Shown here one piece after another: positions 28,571-39,330 of a stretch of DNA of 64,000 bases (the stretch's first letter is position 1; each line of letters starts with the position of its first letter). Where the stretch lies: contig NC_064775.1 of assembly GCF_011397635.1 (NCBI RefSeq), forward strand, positions 11,868,952 to 11,932,951, given 5' to 3'. The notes beneath the pieces are model-generated. The model did not search any database and had not been told where the DNA came from. It saw nothing but the letters and a program-made list of their open reading frames with translations. Source of the stretch: Epinephelus fuscoguttatus (lineage: Eukaryota > Chordata > Actinopteri > Perciformes > Serranidae). Both the position numbers and the translations under genes were made by a program.

Positions 28571-31500
28571 TGGCGAGGCTTGTCACAGCTCATATTAAAA
28601 CCCTTAAAACACACCTAAAATCTTTCACTATCATACACAGAGTCCTCTCTGACAAAATGGTGTATCTAACTCTGTCTAACATGGTGTTTATGTGACTCTA
28701 TCTGGGAGCGTTCAGGCCTGCTTGCTAGCTTAGCTATTGTTTGTCTCTGTAGACTGCAGACTCCATTGTTAGCTTTGTGTCTAATCATTTCAGTGACGAA
28801 TGATTTCTGATACAGTTTGTACGTGTAATATAAGCTTACTTCTACGCCACAAATGGCTTATTATATCTTTAAAAGTTGACGCAAATGAATATATAAGGCG
28901 ATTACTTTTTACATGCAGGGTACACGTTTTGCTAGCTGACTACTCAACGCTAGCTCGATGCTAATGGGTCAGGATTTCTACACCATGGCTGCTAGTCAAT
29001 TGATTTGTCATGTATATCACACATGTATTATGCCTTAACTGTATCCCCAGATCGCAACTAATTATCAACACTGCTATAGTATATATGCACAGGTTTTATA
29101 TGATTCACTCCTTCAGCAAATTCCATAGAAATGTAAGTACCACTGCAGTGCTGGCTGATACTATAATTACTGGCAGTGCCGGCTATGAAATCTGACTGAG
29201 GTTTTCTTCTCTCTAGGTCATTTCTCAGACTACGTTGTTCCTGGCAGCTAAAGTTGAGGAGCAGCCCAGAAAGCTGGAGCATGTCATTAAGATAGCCCAT
29301 GCCTGCATTAACCCACAAGAGCCTGCCCTAGACACTAAAAGCAATGTAAGTACACTACAACTGAGGATTTGGTTTTCATGGAGTTTATTCAGTTGTTGGT
29401 GACTAAATAAGGAAATGTTGTGAGGCTTTGGGGAGGAAAGACTTTCTCTGCTTTTCTTTGGCTCTTATGATAGTCATTTTAAATATTATCTTTGGCTGAA
29501 GAATTTCTGATTCGTAATGGATCAGATGACTAATCGACAGCTGAAATATTGTTTGAAGTCATCTCTGCTACAATTTGAGGGATATAAAGTTTATGTGATG
29601 ATGTTGCAGATAAGATTTGGATTAAAAAAGACAGTTGTCAAATGAAAGTCCACTAATACTAATGCTTTAAGTATGTGTTGTATTTACTTACATTATACGT
29701 ATTGCAATCGTGCTTTGTTTGCCTTATTAACCACGTTGATTTGTAGTTGGGAGAAAGGACAAAGATAATTTGGTTATGTACATTTGAAGTGGTTTTTTGA
29801 AGCTTGCGTTTCCCCCCTCGGTGGACAGGACTGTCACACAAATCTGTATTTTCAGTAGTGCCACAAAATTTTGCACCTTAGTGACTCAGTGATTTGAATC
29901 CCAAGAGTTTCCTACAGTTAGTAGCATCTGCTTTATATGCCTGCATTGTATGAGATGTGATGTAAAGGCTGTTTCTCTCTTTATAACGTCATCACCTTAA
30001 ATCAAAGTGCAGAAACAATGCGTTTAAACTCCTTTGCTTTTCAACCTGGGGTATTTCAAAGGGTGCTGTATGACACAAGATGAGCAGCACAAATTAACTC
30101 CGGTTCTTCCTGTACAAGAGTATATAGGATTTTTCAACATTTGTTTGAGGTCCTCAAATTGAAAGGCCGCACTACGCCCATACAGTTAAGCTGCTATATC
30201 AGAATGCTAAAAGGGTGCAGGAGTACCCTCTTCAAAAATCTTCTCCACCCCCCTTTACAGATTTTCCCGCTGGCAGTGCTTTTACTTTGTAGGATTGCTG
30301 ATAACTACTTAAATCATCAGTATAAAGGTGTCGGGAAGCAGATTTAAAATTGTTCATTGATCTGTTTTAGGCATTCCAGCAGCAGACACAAGAGCTTGTA
30401 GCACTGGAGACGATAGTGCTGCAGACGCTGGGTGAGTGCTATTACTGCATGTACTGTATTTTCTCTTTTTGTGTTTGTGTGCTGAATTGCTTTACTGGCT
30501 TCTCCAGTCAGTCACTGTAGCAACATTATTCCCACGGAAGGAATAAGTGCAAACATTAAAATTACAAGTACCACATGGGCATGTTGACACTGGGTATGAA
30601 GTTTGCCTTTTCAAATATTTAACAAACACTTGGGGTTGTTCTTGTGGTTCCTTTTTAAAACAAATGTACACCACAGTATCACGCTAGAGCTGTAATTGTG
30701 CTGACGTTGTGCACACACCAGTGGCTGATCATCTACATTCAACATCTCTATTGCAGGTTTTGAAATAACAGTTGATCATCCACACACAGATGTTGTGAGG
30801 TGTTCCCAGCTAGTGCGAGGTATAACCTTCTTTCTCAGCTTTTGTCACATCATATTTCTTTCAAAGGACTTTTTTAAAATTGAAAATCAGTATCTCACTG
30901 TAAAGTTAAGGATTTACACTGGCAGCTTCCAAGCCTTTCATCTCTACAGCTACATGAATTGTACTGTGTAATTTGATTTACGCTGAATTTCTAAAATGAA
31001 CTTTCTTCTTCTTTTACAGCAAGCAAGGATTTGGCACAGACTTCCTATTTCATGGCTACCAACAGGTTATTATCCTGTTCCCATTATTGCACTGTAATGG
31101 CACACTATAGCTTCCTGTCCTGCAGGGCCCCCCTTCCTGTGTCCAACGCCCTGTTTGCGCCTGGATCCTGGGAACCTCCAATGTGGGGAAGTACCAGCCG
31201 GGCTGCTGTGTGCGGTGTATTGTACAAGGGCTCTGTGTTGGCACATAGGGGTTGAATGCACAATGTGGAGTGTAGTGGTGCTGTTTACCTCTCAAGGTTG
31301 TTTGGTACCGAGTGCATATGTCTAAAAAAAAAAAACAAAAACGCAAGCGGTAGCCTGAATATAGATTGCCACTAAAGATTCTTAAACTTATAGAGTGCTT
31401 TGGTAAGTATAGTTTACAGTTCTTTTTTAACTTTTATTTTTTTGCACATTTTTTCACCCTAAAAGAGCTAACAATGAAACGCCAAACTGCGCTGCAAACT

Positions 31501-34500
31501 GAAAGCTTGTTCTGTGTGGTAATTTAGTTTCTATGACCATCTCAGTTGTGTAATGCATGAATATTGTAGGGTTATGTCTTCCTAAAGATTAGTTTTGACT
31601 TTATAAACACTTACCTGCTAATTTTGATAATATTGTGCTGCTGTTGCTTTGTTGTATTTCAGTAACTGACTTCTTAGGTGTTCATTTTACTTGTTTTACA
31701 GAGTTTGCTAGTTTGATATGCAAGTCTGAGAGATTGATGTTCCCAGCAAATGATGGTCGAAAGGATCTCTTACTTTGATTTCATACATAATGATTAAGTT
31801 CTGCATTCTATGTAACAACTTCATTGGTGATAATGACCATATAAAATAATGATAACTGGGAGAAAAGTTCAGACAAACAGACAAAACAACAGAAAAACAA
31901 TCCTCACTGCTAAGAGCAAACAGTCTGTTAAAGAGTCCAGCTGGAGGAGGGGTTAGGCAGTTAGAGATAAGGCTCCTCAGGCTACAGTAAACAGTTTGAA
32001 CATCAGCTCTGCGCATACGTTTGCACATTATTTAAAAGATGTAGCACTGTTACAGGTATTTTTAACATTTGGGGAAATGTAAGACAGCTGAATCAAGCTA
32101 CCCACTATTTTTAATTGTATGTTCATTTAGTGTTTTTAAGTCATGCACACATTAACAGAAGCTATATCATCATTTTAGCATATTTTCTAATCCAGCTAAC
32201 TACATTTACCTATACACATAAAGAAGCTTCACTGTTGTCTGCATTCAAATTACAACACTGTCGTCATGTCTGCATTGTGGCTGGGAGTGTTACAAAACAG
32301 GACCGTCCCACTGAGGGGGAGTCACTCCAGTTGCTTATATTAAGAATAGGACGCTTGTAGTTTTTCTCAGATATTAGTGTTTTTTCTACTTTAATTTTAG
32401 GGTGTGATTCTTCGGATTAAATCTGAAATGCCCAGACTGTCTTTTATCACTGTGGTGCATGTAGTCATGTTTTTGCTTCAGTACATGACAGTCGGTTTGC
32501 AGCGTAGTTTGGGATTCGGGGTGCAGAGGAAAATTAACCGTAGAAAACTTAAAGCCTAATCATTTGTCTTGGCTACTACCAACATCAGTGTTTCTCAGTC
32601 TTAAAGAGACAGTTCACCTAAAAATCAGAAACACATATTTTTTCTTTTTACCTGTAGTGCAGTTTCTCAAACAAGATTGTTTTGGTGTGAGTTGCCAAGT
32701 GTTGGCCATAGAGACGTCTGCCTTGTCTCGTATACATTGGAACAAGATGGCACTCAGCTTGTGGTGCTGAAAGCACAGAAAAAAACGTACCCGAGATAAT
32801 CCACAGGCTGATATCTCCAACACTCTGCAACTCACACCAAAACAATCTAGTTGATAAGTAGCACTACAGGTAAGAGGGACAGTATGTATTTTTGATTTGG
32901 GGCTGAACTGTCCCTTCAAAGTTCTCATGATGATTCAGTGATGGCCGAGTTAAGTCGTCATTACTCATGTTACACTAATACAAGCAGTGAGTAGATTTTA
33001 TTTGTTTGTACATATTAATTCCCTAAAATTATTGTTCATTAAGAGATTGAGAAACATTATTTTTAGTGTTTTGTAATTACAAAAAAACAAATCAAATGAA
33101 AGGACAATTAATAATGTGCGTCAAATACGGGTTCAGTATATTGTATGGAAGTGTTTGTATGACTCATTCATACATTTAGGAACGTAATCCTAACAGTCAT
33201 AGGTTTTCTTAGCTGTTCCCGTTCTGTAAAGGTAAGGCTGTGTGTATGTGATGTGGAAATAATATTTGATTTTTATTGATTGTCCGTATCGTGTTAAGCT
33301 ATTAATTTAAATGTAATGTTAATGTTGGCCTGTTAAACTTTCTAGAATGTATATTATATATGGTATGCTAGAATAAAAGGCCCCCGGCTGACGGTTGTAT
33401 CTTTCTCTTGTGTTTCTTGTCTCCTCCTGCAGTTTGCACCTCACCACCTTCTGCCTGCAGTATAGGCCCACAGTCGTCGCATGTGTCTGCATCCATCTGG
33501 CCTGCAAGTGGTCCAACTGGGAGATCCCTGTGTCTACAGATAGCAAACACTGGTGGGAGTACGTGGACCGCACTGTTACGTTACAGCTGCTGGATGGTAA
33601 GAGCTTCTATTACTAGTTTATCCTGTTTTTGACTTCAGATATAATTATATTGTTTAAAATGTTTTAAGTCAAAGAGAAGACTAATGCTCTGTTAGGCAGG
33701 GGTGTTTTTAATTTTCTCACTCACTCAAGAGTTATTTTTCCCAAACCATTTCTGAACCTAAAGATATCTGCAAATTAAGTATCAGATTTTTCCCATTAGA
33801 TCAGTATTAGACTACATTTGTCAGTACGTTAGTGCTCAATGTGTAGCTAAGATCAGATTTGATTGAGGGTATTTTTTTTTCAGCTGTTCACATTCATTTT
33901 TAAATATGACCTCTATGTGATTCCAGTATGAACTGGAATTTTTGTGAAGTGGAATCATACACTTTTAGTGGCAGTATATCATGAGACATATTAAAAAAAC
34001 AATGCACATCATGTCAGCCTTAGAGACTTCTGCTTCAGCAGCATCATACACTGCATAGATAAGTAGTAGACTAATTGTTTGACCTTGCTCTGTGAATGAT
34101 GCTGTATTCAATAAACTTAACTTACTTATTTAGTCACTAAAATGTACACACAAATGCGCGTTCCTTTTGAGGCAAACTTAAACTGCTGCATTGGTGTCCC
34201 TGTCCGTTAAGCCCGCAAGTGTTTCCCACACATTGATTTATTTGTGGTGGGCGGCACAATGTCAACATTTACTGCAACGTATGACATATTGATTGATTTT
34301 TTTTTTTTTTTTTTTTTGACTATTCAAAATGGGTAAAATCATATTCCATTCTGGAGCTGCACTCAACGCATTGATTCGTTTAGCCCCTGGCTCCACTCTC
34401 GCTTGCTCTTTTGTTTAGCACACCATATATGAGACAACAATTCGCCAGGAGGAGAGGGTGCAGAGGCTCTGGAGATGGAGACAATAGGGGCTGTAGCAAC

Positions 34501-36554
34501 TTGAATTAAGCTGGTGCAAGCCCCAGTGCTGGGGTTCACAGCAGGCTGGATCTTTACTGTGTAACAGCAGCAACAGAAGGTTTGCTGATCTGGCAGGAAG
34601 TTTAAGCTGAGGTGTCTGAACTCTAATGACTATTTGAGCAGCTGAAGGTCTATGTCCTCAGACCATTGGCTATTTTCTGCTTTGTCGCTTTGTTTTTCTA
34701 GAAGGGAATATGACGTCAATACAGCATAGTATTGTGATATTTTTGTTTGGCAATATCGTATCGTCACACAGTGCCAATTATCTTTTTTTTTTTTTTAATT
34801 ATTAATATTACATAATACGATACAGACCGACAGACGGACGAACAGACCGAAAACTTTACCATATTAGATAAAACAGATGTTGACACAGTTTTCCTTTGGG
34901 GATGTATTTTACAGTTGAAAAAAGGTAATAAATTGCAGTATATCGTAATATATTTTATAGTAGTGCTCTGCATATTGCAACATATTTAAAATCGCAGTAA
35001 TATTCTAGCAAGACTTAAGTATTGTGATAATATCATATCATATCATGGATCCTCAGGTGATTCCCACCCCTAACTTAGACTACCACAATAAAAGCAGCAA
35101 CTTCTGTCCACCTCAGCATTTTAGTGAAATCAATTCAGACACGGAAGTGAATCAAACTTGGAGGCTGTCCCTGGTCTCTCCTACTGACATACCGTATCAT
35201 GTGGGACCAGTGAACTGCAGTCTCAGCGATGACCCTGAGCTGTCAGCAGATAGTATCAGGAAGATGTTAAACTGGGCCTACAGCATGGAGAGGTGATCAC
35301 TGATGTGGTTTTCTTCACTGTTTTCAGAGCTCACACATGAGTTTCTGCAGATCCTGGAGAAGACTCCTAGCAAACTGAAAAGGATACGAAACTGGAGGGT
35401 AAGTCATAAATACTTGTCAGGCGACTTTACAAGGGCAGTACATATAGTGTGACTGGTACAGGTTGGAAATGAAGTGTATGTATCTCATGTTTAATTCTGT
35501 TTTGTAGGCTATTCAAGCAGCTAAGAAGCCAAAGACGGAGGGCCCCACAGTGGATAGTGCCTTCCAGGGGACGTCCTTAGATGGCCTTCCCGGTGTCACC
35601 AACTCCTTCTTCCCCTCCACCTCATCAGACTCTTCAGACATGCCCTCCCTTAATAACATTGCAGCCTCCTACGCCTCCTACCAGCCACTGAGCGATCAGT
35701 CAAAGAGCTGCGGCTACGACCAGTTCTCCGAGCCCCACCTTTCAGACTTCACGCTGGTGAAACACGAACACAAAGCTGCAGGTGGATCTAGCAGTAAACA
35801 CCAGCAGCTCAGTACAAACGCCACCACTTTTTCACGGCCGCAGAAAGTCTTGACTCTGGAAAAGTACAGAGAGAAACATGCAGCGGAGATGGCCTTGCAG
35901 AACGGTATTAAGGATGAGCCAGGCACAGACATGTACGCACCGCCCCCGGCTCTCTCCTCACACCACCACAAGAAACGCTCTCAGCCACAGCAGGCCGGCC
36001 AGTCAGGCGACAGCAGGCGAGATAAGACCAGCTCTAAAAAGGCTCGGTTGCCTCCCTCTTTCAGTGAGAACGGCTCTGCCACAAGCGAGGAGCTCAAGAT
36101 GAGAATCAAAGTTTCATCAGAGCGTCACGGAGGCTCAGAGCAGGGCGGGACTCTGCCTAGTAAAGACAAGCACAAAGAGCACAGCAGCCACCGTCACTCA
36201 AAACACGGCCACTCACACCCTTACTCCCTCAGTGGAAACAGCAGAGGGACAATAGAGAACTCTTCCTTATCTATACGAGCTTCTGACGTGGGCTCCTCCA
36301 GCTCGTCTCGTAAGAGGCCCCACTCTGACGCTGGTAACCATAACCACCACCACCACTCGTCCAAGAGCAGCAGGAGCTCCAAAGGAGGGCTCAGCTCGTC
36401 CCACTACACGTCAGACAGCGGCCAGAGGATGATGGAGCACCACGGCCACGACGGAACCAACGGCATGCTGACCTCTAACGGCCAACACACTGATTACAAA
36501 GACACTTTTGACATGCTGGACTCTTTACTAAGTGCCCAAGGAATGAACTTGTAA
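28332..36554 (+). CDS. ccnt2: ccnt2, cyclin T2 (P-TEFb subunit), complete, nine coding exons
   Basis: Exons 28332-28489, 29051-29132, 29217-29345, 30371-30431, 30757-30819, 31020-31065, 33433-33596, 35328-35398 and 35508-36554 join in phase to 606 residues. Human CCNT2 has 663 or 730. Family role: cyclin T2 activates CDK9 as P-TEFb, which phosphorylates RNA polymerase II and releases paused transcription in the nucleus. Two cyclin boxes occupy about residues 12-145 and 155-250, followed by a Ser-rich region, a KYREKH motif (377-382), LKMRIKV (454-460), a His-rich stretch (480-496, 536-541) that in the family contacts the polymerase tail, and the end [19 protein letters not shown]. That end and the MAxxRGxS start favour T2 over T1. 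Ile260 stands where T1 has Cys261. Start: gtaATGG, with an in-frame ATG also at 28167. It is head-to-head with tmem163 and tail-to-tail with zranb3. Confidence 0.96.
28490..29050 (+). other. ccnt2 intron 1, U12-type (minor spliceosome)
   Basis: The donor GTATCCTT (28490-28497) matches the U12 consensus exactly. CCTTAAC (29033-29039) matches the U12 branch site and lies about 11-12 bases before the AG (29049-29050), the spacing minor-class introns need. No polypyrimidine tract precedes the AG. Confidence 0.9.
29051..29132 (+). CDS. ccnt2: ccnt2 exon 2
   Basis: Residues 54-80, [20 protein letters not shown] followed by FSKFHRN, in cyclin box 1. Donor gtaagt. Confidence 0.96.
29217..29345 (+). 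CDS. ccnt2: ccnt2 exon 3
   Basis: Residues 81-123, including [20 protein letters not shown] and [19 protein letters not shown]. Intron 2 is only 84 bases. Donor gtaagt. Confidence 0.96.
29346..30370. other. ccnt2 intron 3
   Basis: About 1 kb of AT-rich intron. No repeat, exon or other feature stands out. Confidence 0.6.
30371..30431 (+). CDS. ccnt2: ccnt2 exon 4
   Basis: Residues 124-143 plus one base of Gly144: [20 protein letters not shown], the end of cyclin box 1. Acceptor tgttttag, donor gtgagt. The following intron 4 (30432-30756) shows nothing of note. Confidence 0.95.
30757..30819 (+). CDS. ccnt2: ccnt2 exon 5
   Basis: Completes Gly144 and encodes residues 145-164, [20 protein letters not shown]. 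Donor gtataa. Confidence 0.96.
31020..31065 (+). CDS. ccnt2: ccnt2 exon 6
   Basis: 46 bases encoding [14 protein letters not shown] (166-179) with split codons at both ends (Ala165, Ser180). The donor gttatt is a poor match to the U2 consensus, and the frame stays open into the intron to a stop at 31255. Confidence 0.94.
31066..33432 (+). other. ccnt2 intron 6
   Basis: A 2.4-kb intron that begins with a read-through ORF and a GC-richer segment to about 31320. It then contains an A-rich tract and a long inverted-repeat element at 32602-32920. The rest is AT-rich with no recognised feature. Confidence 0.6.
32602..32920. mobile_element. MITE-like element, long imperfect inverted repeat
   Basis: The left arm (agagacagttcacctaaaaa..cctgtagtgc..agattgttttggtgtgagtt) recurs inverted in the right arm (aactcacaccaaaacaatct..gcactacagg..gctgaactgtcccttc). 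The two halves pair along most of their length, so the intronic RNA could fold into a hairpin of about 150 bp. Confidence 0.8.
33433..33596 (+). CDS. ccnt2: ccnt2 exon 7
   Basis: Residues 181-234: [20 protein letters not shown], then [20 protein letters not shown] and [14 protein letters not shown]. This is the heart of cyclin box 2. Acceptor tcctcctgcag, donor gtaaga. Confidence 0.97.
33597..35327 (+). other. ccnt2 intron 7
   Basis: Contains poly-T runs and an old DNA-transposon-like stretch (about 34215-35080, beginning cccacacattgatttatttg and ending gtgattcccacccc). A 90-codon open frame (35024-35296) closes just before exon 8, with no family recognised. Confidence 0.5.
35328..35398 (+). 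CDS. ccnt2: ccnt2 exon 8
   Basis: Completes Glu235 and encodes [20 protein letters not shown] followed by NWR (236-258), the end of cyclin box 2. Donor gtaagt. Confidence 0.96.
35508..36554 (+). CDS. ccnt2: ccnt2 exon 9 (C-terminal regulatory region)
   Basis: 349 codons including the TAA stop (36552-36554), starting AIQAAKKPK. Low complexity: Ser-rich, then His-rich ([18 protein letters not shown]). It ends in the conserved [19 protein letters not shown], with no human-like Pro-rich insert before it. The region is shorter than in mammals. Confidence 0.96.
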   Translation, partial: AIQAAKKPKTEGPTVDSAFQGTSLDGLPGVTNSFFPSTSSDSSDMPSLNNIAASYASYQPLSDQSKSCGYDQFSEPHLSDFTLVKHEHKAAGGSSSKHQQLSTNATTFSRPQKVLTLEKYREKHAAEMALQNGIKDEPGTDMYAPPPALSSHHHKKRSQPQQAGQSGDSRRDKTSSKKARLPPSFSENGSATSEELKMRIKVSSERHGGSEQGGTLPSKDKHKEHSSHRHSKHGHSHPYSLSGNSRGTIENSSLSIRASDVGSSSSSRKRPHSDAGNHNHHHHSSKSSRSSKGGLSSSHYTSDSGQRMMEHHGHDGTNGMLTSNGQHTDYKDTFDMLDSLLSAQGMNL

Positions 36555-37540
36555 CCCTCGGAGAGTCGGCAGTGTTGTCTAGAATAAGGTATTACCATGT
36601 TTAATAGAATTTTAAAAAAGAATTTATTTGTCTTAAGTTATCTGAATTCTGCATCGCCCTCAGTCGTGTCCACACACTGATTACTGATGATTCTCGTTAA
36701 GCTGTCAAAAATGTAAAATTATATGCATAGAGCTGTGTACTACTAGCTTGCAACAAAAAAAGAAGTTTTGAGAATGCGGCTGGAATAATGAAATTTTAAA
36801 CATTCTTAACGCGAGCTGACTATGATTTTAATGTGCATGTTTTCAGTCACAAAAGGGAAGACAAAGCTAGTGTTCGCAGCCATCGTGACAGTTTACAGAC
36901 AGTTTTGTTTTTAGGTTGGTTTTTTTTTGTATGTTGAGACATTTTGTTCCACTGAAAATCTCAGGTCTTGAACTTTTTTGATATAAGAACGAATCTTCCT
37001 CTGTTTGGGTTTATTACCTGTATCTGTGGAGATGTATCACTTCGTCCATTTGCTGACGACGACGGCAGAGCTTCGGTATCTGTCTTGGGAAACACGGTCT
37101 GCTTACTTTTCAAAGAGTGCATCAATAGTTCCAAAAAAAACAAAACAAATGTGAGGCAGAATTCGCTGTCTATTGGGACTTCTAAGGCCGCACCTGAACT
37201 TAATGTGCAGACTCAATATAGAGCTACAAATGAAGTTTACGTTACATCTGCTGTGAAAGTGCATTTAAGATATATCGGCTAAAATTGCAAAAAGGCCTTG
37301 TGATTGTACCTTGTCAATCGCTATACAGTATAAATGTTATTAACTATCAGAAAATACAGATCTCTAAAATAAGATTGTGTATATAGGACTGTAGTTCAGA
37401 TTTCAATCTGTTGGTTTATTGCATCAGTCCAAACCTTCCTCCATTCAGTGTATCATGAGATCTAAAGCAGACTCTGTATTGATGAACATATCCTCGATTT
37501 GTGTATTGGGAGCCCAAATAAAGGTGTAAAAGTGATTTTT
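36555..37540 (+). other. ccnt2 3' UTR
   Basis: AT-rich sequence from the stop codon to an AATAAA at 37517-37522, followed by a GT/T-rich downstream element (gtgtaaaagtgatttttaca). The inferred length is about 0.98 kb. Open frames within it are not recognisable. Confidence 0.65.
37517..37522 (+). terminator. ccnt2 polyadenylation signal AATAAA
   Basis: A canonical hexamer about 960 bases after the stop with T/GT-rich sequence downstream. It is the first clean AATAAA after the coding region. Confidence 0.7.
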
Positions 37541-38045
37541 ACACATCACAGTGATTTTCTGTTTTTAAGTGTCTGACGAGAAAGCACAAACATGGATTTA
37601 ACTTTAGAGTTTTTGATCATGTTCAGTGTTGGAGGGCAAACTTTTCAGAACGTAACAAAAAAGCAAACCTTTTATGGAAGGAGTAACTCACCAAGATCGA
37701 AGAGTTTGCTCATATTTTCTTTCACTTTTGAAAAGGTGTTTTTCATCAAAGGTTTAAGAGCTGCAACAAACCACTAATTTTATCATTAAAGGATTTGCCA
37801 ATTATTTCTGTCAGTTAATCGTTGAGTCTATAAAATGTTTGCAAACACCGAGAAATCACAAGATCAAAAACCCCATGGTGACATCTGTAAATGTCAGTTT
37901 ACTGTCACACGAGACTGAGAAAACCGGCAAATATTTATATTTGTAAAGCTTAAAACAGTGAAAACCTTGTACATTTTTGTTTAGAAATGATTAGATATCA
38001 TTTGATTAATTATTAAAACTAATTTATTGCCCATTGTCTCATCCA

Positions 38046-38199
38046 CTGGCTCTCAAACAGTGGTATGTGTACCACTGGTGGTTAGCGAGCGCCCTCTAGT
38101 GATATGCTGAGGAATAAAAAATAAATTCAAATCTATATCATGCTGTCAAAATACTACAAAATTTCAAATAAGAATACTATGAGACCCCCATAATGCAAT
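38046..38199 (+). mobile_element. hAT-like element fragment
   Basis: ctggctctcaaacagtggta, then gtaccactggtggt and gagcgccctctagtg, is the 5' part of a common teleost hAT-type non-autonomous element. It is truncated by the LINE at 38200. Confidence 0.6.
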
Positions 38200-39000
38200 T
38201 TTTTTTGCACAATATCTTTATTAGGTTTTTTTTCCAAAGTAGTGCAAGACATACAAGAAAAATAAGGACAAAGGTAAAAAAAAAAAAAAAGGCAAATAGA
38301 GTGAGTATAAAACAAGAGCATCACTAGTACTCTAAGTTAAAACACATTCTCAAGGAAGAGGTGAGTGGCCTATTATAGATCTTATCAATGATCAGGGTCC
38401 CCATTAAACTTAGTAAGATGGTCTAAAAATGGCTGCCAAGTCTGTCAGCCATGTCTTGGAAACGGGTACAATTTCTGACTTCCAGTGCATCAAAATCAGT
38501 CTCTTTGCTATTATCATTCCATACATAATAGTGTTCTGGACAGGGAGGGTATGAGTCAATAAAGACAGAGAATAGCCAAACAGTGCCACCTCTGGCTCGG
38601 GCTTGAACACACAATTATATATTTCAGAAAACCATTTGAACACTTTACTCCAGAAATCATGCAACTTTGGACACGTCCAGAAAAGATGGGCTAGGGAGCC
38701 ATCAGCAGACTTACAGCGATCACAGAAAGGAGAGACTGTAGGATAGATTCTATGTAACTTTTTGTAAGTTTCTGAGTAGTGAAGTCTCTGCGTGACCTTA
38801 AATTGAATTAACTGATGTCTGACATTAATTGAACAGTACTGAATCCTACTGAGGCTCTCCTCCCAAACATTATCATCAATCTGTAACCCCAACTCATCTT
38901 CCCAAGCTGTCTTTAAAGAGTGAGTGGAAAAATTCACTTTACCAGAAAATAACTCAACAAAATCAGAAATCAAATGTTTTGCATCAGGAGTTATAAAACA
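38200..39000 (-). pseudogene. 5'-truncated L1/Tx1-like LINE, end of ORF2
   Basis: A 187-codon minus-strand frame (38973-38410) includes LHRIYPTVSPFCDRCKSADG and SLAHLFWTCPKLHDFW, a reverse-transcriptase-type zinc knuckle (CDRC...HLFWTC) found downstream of the polymerase in L1-like teleost elements. The 3' end has aataaagatattgtgc followed by an A tail (T run at 38200-38207). The upstream polymerase domain is missing, so this is a dead 5' truncation. Confidence 0.85.
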
Positions 39001-39227
39001 CTATAACTGTGGCTCAAAATGGGATCTAGGGTTTGGGGGGTTAGGAAGAGAAGTGTGGATCAGGAAGAGAAAATTTTAGCAGCTCTGTTGCAGCTGAATT
39101 GGATGACAATCAACCCGAGCGCAAATGCTAGTGGCTACTGAAGCAGCGTCAGTGGCGTCTCTACAGCACCTGATGGGCGCCTGACCCTTGCGTGTTAGAG
39201 GGCTGTGGAGAGGAGTTTAAAGTGGAA

Positions 39228-39330
39228 GTATGACCATTTTCAAAATTCATACATGATACTTCTATGGTCTAAGACAGTCCAAAAACATCAGTAAACATGA
39301 CCAAATCTGTCCAAAAACTAGAATTGCTAA
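39228..39330 (+). repeat. interspersed repeat fragment, partner of 26396-26497
   Basis: Shares ccattttcaaaattcat, ggtctaagacagtccaaaaa and ccaaaaactaga in the same order with the copy at 26396. Confidence 0.6.

Noticed and set aside
31066..33432. ccnt2 intron 6 as a second U12 intron (tatcctg near the donor)
   Set aside because: The TATCCT-like word is offset from the splice site and no U12 branch motif precedes the acceptor.
38410..38973. 187-codon minus-strand frame as a host gene
   Set aside because: The C-terminal zinc-knuckle region and A-tailed 3' end show that it is a truncated L1-like LINE.
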